Assembly (NCBI GenBank): GCA_916700875.1
Contig: CAKAKS010000038.1
Span: forward strand, 16,491,326 to 16,555,325
Direction: 5' to 3'
From: Sebastes aleutianus
Taxonomy: Eukaryota; Chordata; Actinopteri; Perciformes; Sebastidae
Length of the DNA: 64,000 nucleotides
Shown: positions 55,708-64,000 of the stretch, in pieces
Layout: each line of letters opens with the position of its first letter
Position numbering within the stretch: position 1 is the stretch's first letter
Made by a program: the position numbers and the translations under genes
Notes under the pieces: model-generated
Told to the model about the DNA's origin: nothing
Databases searched by the model: none
What the model saw: only the letters and a program-made list of their open reading frames with translations

Positions 55708-58250
55708 CTGTTAAAGGAGGAGATGAGAAAATAAATGATTACAGAGCATCTCAATGTTTCGATTTTCTTCCTCACTTGTGGAAAAATTCACCCCTATTGA
55801 CCCACATCTATGGTGCTTATAGCAACCGATAAAGGCTATTTAATAGCATGATAACAGTCTAATCGGCTGTAAAATTATGAAAATGATATATGTTGCCGTC
55901 TGGATTTCAAGCCATTTTACTTTCTTTAAATCCATCTACCACAGATCTGCTTGAATATCGATATTCAACAACGAGTCATTAATTAGTTAATCGAAAGAAA
56001 ATGAATCAATTTTGATCGTTGCTTAATTGTTTCAGACATTTTTAAAGAGAAAATACCAAACATATCTGGTTCCAGTTTGAGGATTTGGTGTGTTTCTTTC
56101 TCATATATGATAGCTCATTTAATATCTTCAGATTTTAGACTGTTGGTTAGATAAAACAACCAATCTGAATAAGTCATGTTGGGCTCTGGGATATTATAAA
56201 GGCCAATTTCCACAGTTTTTCAACATTAAGGCCTAATACGCAAAGCAATTAATTGCTTATTACCTCCGCCAAGGCCAAAGGCCTAGGAAGGAGGGTATGT
56301 TTTCACTGGCGTTAGTGTGTTGGTTTGTCCGTTTGTCCGTTTGGACGATTACTCCAAAAGTCTGCGATGGATTTGAATTAAATCTTTTGGAGGGGTGGGG
56401 TGTGGCACAATGAACAATCCACTAGATTTTGGTGGCGATCTGGATCATGATCTGGCTTCGGGAATTTTTTTTAATAACTCCGCTCAGCCTGTGCATTAAC
56501 ACCACAGGCTTTAAGACATGCGCAGTGTTACTGATGACGCGTTCATGATGCAGCGGGGGGGGGGCAGCGACGTACATGAAACCTGCTACAGAATCATCAT
56601 GCACTGTCATGGTGACAGATTAAAGCTGGTAAATATCATTACCAAACCTCTATATTGTACCTGTCTATTTTCTTCCAGTCAAAGTTGCGTCGCATGACTA
56701 CAGGTGGTGCTCCGGGAGATACATCTAATGGTGGCGTCATGCCTGACAGACAGGGGGTGGTTAACGCACAACATAGGCCATCTGCAAAGTCTGAAAAGAA
56801 AGCGAAGGGAGAGGAAGTAAAATACTGCTCACAAGCTTATAAACAAACAGAACACATTTAGCATAATTTGCATTGTTTCACACTCTGCTGCTCAGGCAAA
56901 AACACAAACTTGTGAGAGTGGTTGGTGGTAATAAGTTCACAACAATTAACGCCAACACTTTTCTAGGCACCAGTAGTCACTAACATGTATGCATATTGAT
57001 TCTTATTTCCTGTTTTGTTGCAAAAATGTTCTGTAAGAGCAGGAAGTATCAAAAGTTGACCACTGATAAGAAACAGTCCTATATTTAGAACAAGATTAAT
57101 TATTTTCAGTGCTTACACGCATGAGATAGCTTCTTTGTTTGACTCTACATGTGGTGCTGCTTGTTTCCTTCTTGTTTGTTTTTAGTCACACGTCTCTCTG
57201 TTGAGTTATCGAGCATCCACTCACCACAGTAGTGGTTGATCAAATCTTCAAGGCACTGGAAGGTGAGGCGTGGGGAGATGTAGTACCAGCTGTTGTCCAA
57301 TCTGAAGATACGATAGTGCTTTACGATCCTGTGCTTCACTGAGAGCGAATACAGACCTGAGGATATGACACACAACATACACTTATAGCAATAACCTCTC
57401 AAGCACTTTTCTAGAAAACAAGCACATAATGGTATCCAATGATCCAATAATGGTACCCAAGAACATCAATAACTGTTGATCCACTCATAAAAGCAGAAGT
57501 ACCGTGAATGTCAATCCTGTGCTGTAGAGCCCATCCCCTCCCATACATAGTCACTGTGGATTTTTGCATCATGAGTAAAGAAAAAGTTTCAGATCAAAAT
57601 AGAAACAGATTTTTTCAGGGTAGAATCCCTTCATGCATAATCCTCAAAGAATTCGTTTTTGGGAAATACCAACCCGCTCTCATTCCCGGGGCGTCAAATA
57701 CCGACAATTTGTCACGGCCATCTGCGTTCGATAATGCCGCCCGCACAAGGCATCCTTTAGCGCCAATAACTCATGCTCAGCTCATGTTTCGTGTCCTGTG
57801 TTCACTACGCCAAGACACATTTTCACTTTACAAACGTAGTAATTTTGAGCCCAAAATGTTGTTTCTTCCTAAACCTAACTAAGGGGTTTTGTTGCCTAAA
57901 CCAAAGCAAGTGTTTTTATTTAATTCACTAATTTAATCATGTGTTTACTGCGAAAGAAAAGTAACGTCAAGGCGTCTGACAAAGCCTCAATATGTGACAA
58001 GCTGGGATGAGAAGAACGTGTTGGGTAGCCTGGCTTAGTCCAAAAGTAAAAAAAAAAAATCAGCTTACCACCACCTCTAAAGCTCAATAATTAATGCATT
58101 ATTTGTTTGTTTTAATCCGTACAGAAACAAGTGTAAAAACATCAATTTGTGGTTTTAGGAAGGGTTAGGTACCAGATTATTTCTTGGCTGTTTTGACTTC
58201 TGAATTCAACGTTTGGCAAGAAAATGAATAAACGTGTCTATTCTTTTAGC

Positions 58251-58296
<46 letters not shown>

Positions 58297-60289
58297 GGTT
58301 TTTGAGACAATTTTTTGAGAATTTTGCCTTTACAGACAGAAAACATGGGGTTAGAGCAAATGGTAATGATATGCATCAAAAGTCCCCTGCCAGAAATTAG
58401 ATGGTATAGGCCTTTGACCATGTGGACGCCCCAGGTCTGAAATTCTTTTAATTTTAGCCAATGGGATAATATCTCAACTTTTATACTCAAAATCTCTCCA
58501 TTCCAAATCCTCAAAACATCTGTGAATATCATTTTCTTGACTCACGATTTGGATCTCGGCTCGGCTGCTCTTGTCTTAACATCATGCTGATCTAATCTCA
58601 CCCCATGCTTCCTTGTTGACAAGCATTTTAACTCCCTATGCAGAGACTCTAGCTAAAGTCAAACCAAACTCACACAGCTGATTGTGGACTCTGCTGTAAG
58701 TAAATGTTCTCACCTCTCTCTGTGGCGCTCTCCCGCACCAGGAAGGAGCCCACTCTGGTCCCGGGTAGACAGAGCAGCTCCTCGGCCTTCTGCCTCTCCA
58801 CCCCTTCAAACAGCCAACTGACCCAACAAAACACATGCTATGAGTTAAAGATCACATTAAATACTTAAAATCCTGTTCATATTCAAGACAACACATGACT
58901 AATATCTTGAGTTACTAACATCTCCCACTGCCACAGAGAGATCTTAAGATAGTGGAGTGGAGTGGAAAAAGATGCATTCGATATTTTTTTTGTTGTTTTC
59001 AATCTGAAGCAAACTCAAACAGACCAACTAGAGGATCGTGTCAGTGTAATCCTACTTACCCATGGTACACTTTGGCCACATGGCTGTTTGGTATGTAGTT
59101 CTCCTTTTGTGTTTGGACAGAGCGTACTCTCCAAAAGTGCGCCTCCCTGATCACCATAAAGAAACAAAGAGGAATCAACCACTGACCTTTGGGGTGAACA
59201 CTTCTCTATACTGCAAACTTAAAACATCAAGTTACAAGTTGTGAAAACTGGATTGTTTTTTAATCAAGAGTGCAAAAACATGAACGTACTGAGCGACGAG
59301 TCTGAGCTTCTCCCCCATCAAGTAGATGGGCTCGCTGATTTCACGTGCCGGGTAGTCCTGAAGCACCACCAGCAAGTCCTCCTCCGAACCTGCCAAGAAC
59401 AATATTTACAGCGTTTACAAACAGCTAAATGCTGATACACAGACATCATGATTTGGAAAAGACTAAAGACGTTTCAGACCAAACCTCGGACATGATAGCC
59501 AGTTCATTTTGTTTGAGTTTTTATAGTGGTGGAATGTAACAAAGTACATTTACTCCAGTACTAAATAGTACACATTTTAGGTGCTTGTACTTTACTTATT
59601 TCCATTTTCTGCTACTTAATATTTCTACTCCACTACATCTCAGAGGGAAATGTACTTTTTACTGCAGTACATTTATTTGATAACTTTAGCTACTAGTACT
59701 TTTTACATAACAAACATACGATATGATTTTATGATATGATGCAGTACTGTACTACTAATCTACCAAGTAGTACATAAAGTCTAAATTGACGAAGAACTGC
59801 AACATTCAAATGTTTTTGGTAGAGATAAACACAGACTAATATAATATTCTATAATAATACAACACTTTGAAAGGAGCAGTTTTGCATAATGAGTCCTTTT
59901 ACTTTTGATGCTCTCAGTACATTTTATACTTACTGTAAGTAGCCTTCTGAATTCAGGACTTTTACTTGTAATGGAGTATTTTAGACTGTGGTATTTGTAC
60001 TTTTACTTAGGTAAAAAAAACATACTTCTTCCACAACTGATTTTTTTTTTAAAACATTTTTGAGTGTAGCTTAAATTCATTACATCTCTGATATCATGAA
60101 GCTGTTAACATATGCAAAAAGTGCATGTCTGCTGTTACTGACAGTAGTGAAGAAAGCTTTCACTATGCACCATGCAAAATACTACAATGTTATCTTAAAA
60201 AAAAAATAACTTCGAGAGATCTTACCTTTTACAGAGTTGTCTGTTTTGACCTTGTCCCTGGCATTCCCGCCTCTCATCATATTCCCCAT
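55506..60289 (-). CDS. sla: sla, Src-like adaptor (SLAP), SH3-SH2 adaptor; 7 coding exons, complete
   Basis: Exons in transcript order: 60289-60226, 59389-59290, 59146-59060, 58817-58714, 57356-57225, 56790-56661, 55707-55506; 819 bp, 272 residues plus TAG, all GT-AG and in phase (human SLA about 276). MGN at the N-terminus is a myristoylation-type start. SH3 lies at about residues 26-82 (LLVVLQDYPARE, FWRVRS, ENYIPNSHVAKVYHG). SH2 runs from Trp85, with FLVRES at 109-114 (phosphotyrosine-binding Arg112) and VKHYRIFRL and WYYISPRLTF following. There is no kinase domain; the C-terminal tail includes LCCALTTPC and SYGVRNSIAAYLSLSG and ends in an Asp-rich run. SLAP is known to sit at membranes in lymphocytes and bring c-Cbl to antigen-receptor and tyrosine-kinase complexes, lowering signalling. 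The HYRIF and LTFQCLEDL segments fit SLA better than SLA2. A 5' non-coding exon probably lies further upstream. Confidence 0.94.
56258..56600. repeat. dispersed repeat beginning ACCTCCGCCAAGGC, in sla intron 6
   Basis: The stretch with TGTTTTCACTGGCGTTAGTG, TTGTCCGTTTG repeats and TTTTGGTGGCGATCTGGATC matches a widely seen fish intronic repeat. A run of nine or more G lies near 56560. Confidence 0.55.
56661..56790 (-). CDS. sla: sla coding exon 6
   Basis: 130 bp, acceptor CTTTTCAG and donor GTACAA. Encodes FADGLCCALTTPCLSGMTPP through RRNFDWKKID, residues 164-205, the link between SH2 and the tail. Confidence 0.93.
57225..57356 (-). CDS. sla: sla coding exon 5 (SH2, second half)
   Basis: 132 bp, acceptor ATCCTCAG and donor GTGAGT. 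Encodes LYSLSVKHRIVKHYRIFRLD through EDLINHYC, residues 120-162, the specificity half of the SH2 domain. Confidence 0.95.
57690..58020. repeat. dispersed repeat with CCTAAACCTAA core, in sla intron 4
   Basis: Contains TTTCGTGTCCTG and GTTTTGTTGCCTAAACCAAA, the fourth member of the family at 3140, 53995 and 54498. Confidence 0.6.
58251..58297. repeat. TTG/CAA trinucleotide repeat in sla intron 4
   Basis: About fifteen pure TTG units (CAA on the transcribed - strand). It yields a poly-Gln frame by chance; it is intronic, not coding. Confidence 0.9.
58714..58817 (-). CDS. sla: sla coding exon 4 (SH2, first half)
   Basis: 104 bp, acceptor TGGGTCAG and donor GTGAGA. Encodes WLFEGVERQKAEELLCLPGT through FLVRESATER, residues 85-118, with the FLVRES phosphotyrosine pocket. 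Confidence 0.94.
59060..59146 (-). CDS. sla: sla coding exon 3 (SH3, second half)
   Basis: 87 bp, acceptor GTGATCAG with a poor pyrimidine tract, and donor GTAAGT. Encodes EAHFWRVRSVQTQKENYIPN and SHVAKVYH, residues 56-83. Trp60 and the YIP motif (72-74) are the SH3 ligand-groove residues. Confidence 0.9.
59290..59389 (-). CDS. sla: sla coding exon 2 (SH3, first half)
   Basis: 100 bp, acceptor CTTGGCAG and donor GTACGT. Encodes SEEDLLVVLQDYPAREISEP through EKLRLVA, residues 23-54, corresponding to the ALYDY-type start of the SH3 fold. Confidence 0.92.
59525..60038. mobile_element. inverted-repeat element, AGTGGTGGAA ends, in sla intron 1
   Basis: Left AGTGGTGGAATGTAAC and right CTTCTTCCACAACT are imperfectly complementary. 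The interior is rich in AGTACATTTACT and GTACTTTT blocks. Typical of a common non-autonomous DNA transposon in fish. Confidence 0.7.
60226..60289 (-). CDS. sla: sla coding exon 1
   Basis: 64 bp from ATG to donor GTAAGA. Encodes MGNMMRGGNARDKVKTDNSV and K plus one base of Gly. Gly2 would be the acylation site. A pyrimidine-rich tract ending in AG around 60305-60330 may be an acceptor for a 5' UTR intron. Confidence 0.9.
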
Positions 60290-61219
60290 CCTCCACACGG
60301 ACCCGACTCCAGAGGGCAGAGAGACAGATACACTGTGAATATACGAACCAATTTTGCACTCATGTACCAACCTGTACCACTAAACTTCTCTCTGCTGTTT
60401 TTAACTTCCTATAAGCTGACCATTGGTCCACTATCTCAACTGACACACACACTTTTTTTTGCAGAATGGGGAAGCTGAGGCTAGATGCTATCGGACTAAA
60501 TTTTCCATTGCAGCACCTATTGCTCTGTCTACTGACAACTCACAGTGATTACTGATATTGAATTGGTATATTGCAAAATCCTGTTCCCATGTTGCAAAGC
60601 ACAATTACAAAATTTACAATATGATGCATTTCAACAGATCCAGCCTATGTGAACATACTCTCAAGTATGGAGAAATACCATTCCCGTCAATACAGATACT
60701 ATGAGTGTATAACAGAAGCAGGTGATGTGATCAAATGTAGACACCTACCTGTGGGACTCGTAGCTGGTCTGCTGTGATGGCATCAAGTGTGGCGAGAGAG
60801 ATGATTGCCCAAACAGGGCATGGTGGCATCAGCCGAGTCCTGTAGCTACTAGAGAAGTACCATGTTCATAAGAGTTTACAGTAATGACCTGTCAAAGATG
60901 TGACGACAGCGCCGCTGCTGACTGCAAACTCACTTCCTGTAACGGAATGAGGAAGAGGGCCCGCAAAAGTGTTGTTGAAACACACAGCAGATCGTGAGAG
61001 ACGAGACAAACAACAGCCCTCTGAATGTAGTTCTTTAGAGGAGCTGGGAGCACTATTGTAGGCCAATGTTTCCTGTTAGAATTATATGTCAAAATGTTTG
61101 GTAATGTTCTGGTAGAGATCATCAACCTACTTTTGACCTAATTTTGATGTGACAGTTTTATTACTGTCTGATTAGCTGTTATTTACTGTAGTTATTGAAA
61201 GCAGAATGATTTTACAATA

Positions 61220-62003
61220 CATTGACAGAACTATTTTGATAACTGATAATCATTTGATTCGTTTTTTCAAGCATTACCTTGTTCCAACTTCTCCATTGCA
61301 GCCTAAATATTTGATGCTTTTCTTTTTTTTTTAGGTGATAGTAAATTGAATATCTTTTTGAGTTTTGGTTGGACGGACGTTTTTCACTATTTTCTGGCAT
61401 TTTACAGATTAAACAATAAAAGGAAAAGTTCAGCTACTTGTACTAAATACACTTATTTGCTTTCTTGCCAGAGTTAGATGAGAAGATTGACACTACTTTC
61501 TTGTTTGTACACCAAATATGAAGCTACAGCCAGCAGATGGTTATAGCTTAGTTTAGCACATAAACTCTCGACAGGAGGCTCTGTCCGACAGTAACAAAAT
61601 CAACCTCTAAAAACATACTGAGTAACACAAAAACTATGTTTCTTTGTTTTTTTATGGGGGTGTTATGTGCAAGACTGTTGTGATGTGTTTCTTTGCTGGG
61701 ACCAGTTGTTAAGCAACTAGCAGAGGCTACAGGAAGTTACTGGTTCCTGGAAGATAGTGAATTCCTACTGGGACTTACTAGTTGAGGTTACTGTTTTCCG
61801 TTGTCTCCAGGCATTGTGCTAAGCTAAGCTAACTGGCTTCTGGCTGTAGCTTCATACTCACCGTACAAACATGAGAGTCTTATCAGTTTGCTCATCTAAC
61901 TCGGCACAAAAGTGAATAAGTGTTTCCAAAATATTGAACTATTCCTGTAATCAAATAATTTGCATATTCATCTGAAATGAAAATAATCATTAGTCGCAGC
62001 CCT
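61220..62003. mobile_element. GCTGCAAC-type element interrupted by another element
   Basis: The left part (61220-61416) and right part (61951-62003, ending AGTCGCAGCCCTA) belong to the family of 13587-13932 and are separated by the palindromic element at 61417-61950. Confidence 0.6.
61417..61950. mobile_element. palindromic element, AGGAATAGTTCA-type ends
   Basis: Left arm from AGGAAAAGTTCAG and right arm ending TTGAACTATTCCT are inverted copies over roughly 130 bp, sharing GAGTTAGATGAG, TTGTACxxxxAATATGAAGC and TACAGCCAG. The edges are not clean TTAA here. Confidence 0.7.
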
Positions 62004-62136
62004 AAAGTGAATTAAAATAAAGATATGAGTACATTGTTACCGTCACTGCAGTACATTTATGCAAAAAGCAACAGTATTCAGAGACCTCAATAGTCATTTG
62101 AGAACTCTCCTTCACACCCATAATTAGTGGCTTTGC

Positions 62137-62739
62137 TTAAAGCTGCAGTCGGTAACTTTGAGCAGATAAAAAGTTAAAACTGTCACTATATCCTGACAGT
62201 AGTGCATAAAACAGATCATCTGTGAACTTCTGAGTGCTCCTAATGGCATTTTCAAGATTTCACTGCTCCCTATTTCTTTCCTCAAATGTTTTCAGAAAGA
62301 TCTTGTAGTGTACTGTTTAGCTGTAAAATCAGAACGTTTGCTCCAGCCGGAGGGCGGTGCTTGGTTTTGTCTTGAATGTTTTCAAAATGGTTTGCTGGGT
62401 CAAAAACTTTCTAATTTTACAGCTAAACAGTACACTACAAGATGTTTCTGAAAACATTTGAGGAGAGAAATAGACATTACAGGAACAGAATATTGATTCA
62501 TATTTGAGTTTGTGAGTTTCTCGAGTAAGTGATTTGACAGCTGCTGTAGAGACAGCTCGGCTCTGATTGGTTGTTTTCCTTTCGGGCATGTTGAAATCTT
62601 GCAGATGCCATTAGGAGCACAAACATGGATTCAAATACAGGAACATGATTTTTTCACAGATTATCTGTCAGATTATCTGACCGAATTATAAAAATAACTT
62701 TTTATAATTTTTTCTCAAAGTTACCAACTGCAGCTTTTA
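62137..62739. mobile_element. long palindromic element (603 bp)
   Basis: Ends TTAAAGCTGCAGTCGGTAAC and, inverted, TAAAAGCTGCAGTTGGTAAC. Inner arms also pair: 62279-62340 with 62404-62463 (about 60 bp with a few mismatches) and TGCTCCTAATGGCAT with its complement near 62605. The whole unit could fold into one hairpin. The left flank is TTAA; the right has changed to TTTA. Confidence 0.78.
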
Positions 62740-64000
62740 GCTTTTAAACCATTTATCTCATACAGAACAAAACTGAATTCCTCTTTCTTAATGGCCACCA
62801 GAGACAAAGTGAAGGATCAAATATATAAATAATTCTATTTATTGGAACTGTCATGATATGTTTTACATATACTGTAATGTTATTTTTAGTCTGTGAACTA
62901 GCATTTTTAGCCCAGAGGAAGTCTGCATTTACCAGCTTTCATGCTTGGTGAGACACCCAGTGATTTCATGCCGCCACTGTGGTTACATAAATGTGTTCAA
63001 AGTTTAGGGATAGCATCTTAGGTATAGATATACAGAAATAAATGTACTGGTAGGAAGATGTATGTGATAATCACTTTGTAATCGCTACAGATCTACTTAA
63101 AAAGTATATAGCTCCGTGATAGAAACAGAAACTTGGAAAATAAAGTCACCCTGGTGAATCTCTCATGAATCTGTCAGAGGGGAACTGGAAATAAGTCGCT
63201 CTTATCTTTAGCTGTGGTGTTGATCTGGTGTCTGAAAGTATCCCAGAATGACGCTGATGAAGTTTAAAAATTAGGGAACCCAAAACCATTCAGTTTCAGA
63301 TATGACCTTCTAAGACAGTCATCACATCCCAGTCTGTATGAAATGTACGTTCCCGTTCCTGTATGTCAGGAATTTATGGTATGTGCATGATGTGTTATGC
63401 CCGTAGATTTCTGACAAACTGCTGCGGATTTCACAAAAATGTTATGTTGTGGTTTTTCTTTGCAGCTCCAGACGTCTCATGATAACAAACTGACTTTTCT
63501 TTCCTCTTTCACTCCCTGTCTCACTCCTACTTGCCCTGTGATTCATTATCTCTCTCATTGATATCTATTTAGCTTTTTATTCTTTACAGCAAACACTCCC
63601 ATTTTTTCTCATCTCAGCTCCATTAAAATGTATTGTTTTTTATTTGAATCACAGTCTTTATGCACTTTCAACCCTTATATAAGGCTAGATTGAGTATATC
63701 CGAAGCCTCAGATCCCTTGTTACATAAGAATATTCCTCTGTGCCACACTTTACTATTCTCAAGACAACTCAGCTCATGTATTTTCCATATTAAAAGCTGG
63801 ACCAGTCTGCTCCAGACCATTAGGCCTCTTTCTCCTGCCACCTTTCCTCTCCGAACGCAGGACATTGATGCAATAACACAAAGACAGAGACAGAGCGAAA
63901 GATCAGTGTTAAAATAAACTTATCTTTGGGGATTTTTAAAAGGAGATAAATAGGGTATCATATAAACCCTTTTTCATATTGGGGTCACTGATTTAAAGTC

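Larger units (their letters stand above)
60290..64000. other. DNA upstream of sla
   Basis: No coding exon recognised on either strand. The sla promoter and any 5' non-coding exon should lie here, but I could not place them. Two nested inverted-repeat elements (61220-62003) and a long palindromic element (62137-62739) fill the middle; 62740-64000 shows nothing I recognise. Confidence 0.65.

Noticed and set aside
58206..58532. - strand frame with poly-Gln run
   Set aside because: Product of the CAA repeat inside sla intron 4; flanking sla exons are defined and in phase without it.
61000..64000. Thyroglobulin exons around sla
   Set aside because: In mammals SLA is nested in thyroglobulin, but no exon of that protein was recognised in the sequence on either side; a protein search would be decisive.

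Overview
The window is vertebrate nuclear DNA, most likely from a ray-finned (percomorph-type) teleost. The evidence is split genes with canonical GT-AG introns, vertebrate orthologues that can be read exon by exon, and many short inverted-repeat elements of kinds typical of fish introns. There is no bacterial, phage, plasmid or CRISPR content. I used no database; all identities come from reading translated exons and matching them to remembered protein families.

Three genes can be supported. (1) ctnnal1 (alpha-catulin, a vinculin/alpha-catenin relative) lies on the + strand. Eighteen consecutive coding exons (14386-36160) give 724 codons plus stop. Only the first coding exon is missing and must lie upstream, so bases 1-14385 are read as intron 1. 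(2) abitram (FAM206A/Simiate) lies on the - strand. Six coding exons from the ATG at 41004 to the stop at 37946 give a complete 182-residue protein. It is tail-to-tail with ctnnal1, and the two genes' poly(A) signals are only about 30-60 bp apart. (3) sla (Src-like adaptor, SLAP) lies on the - strand. Seven coding exons from the ATG at 60289 to the stop at 55506 give a complete 272-residue SH3-SH2 adaptor with a myristoylation-type start.

Layout: 1-14385 ctnnal1 intron 1, full of repeats; 14386-36160 ctnnal1 exons and introns; 36161-37610 ctnnal1 3' UTR; 37640-41004 abitram; 41005-55090 gene-free DNA containing a 2.3-kb fold-back element with Ty3/gypsy and SINE pieces inside it, a cluster of AGTATACT-type palindromes, and several inverted-repeat elements; 55091-60289 sla; 60290-64000 DNA upstream of sla with nested inverted-repeat elements.

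The genes do not form a pathway. ctnnal1 encodes a cytoskeletal scaffold, abitram an actin-binding and nuclear regulator, and sla a membrane-attached damper of antigen-receptor signalling. ctnnal1 and abitram are also convergent neighbours in mammals as I recall; sla next to them is a different arrangement.

The best observations are an in-frame 84-bp tandem duplication across the ctnnal1 stop codon, hAT-like miniature elements with exact 8-bp target duplications, TTAA-flanked miniature elements (one only 59 bp long), the fold-back element at 41.2-43.5 kb, and a tandem (NAGNAG) splice acceptor in ctnnal1. I found no convincing new multi-gene system.
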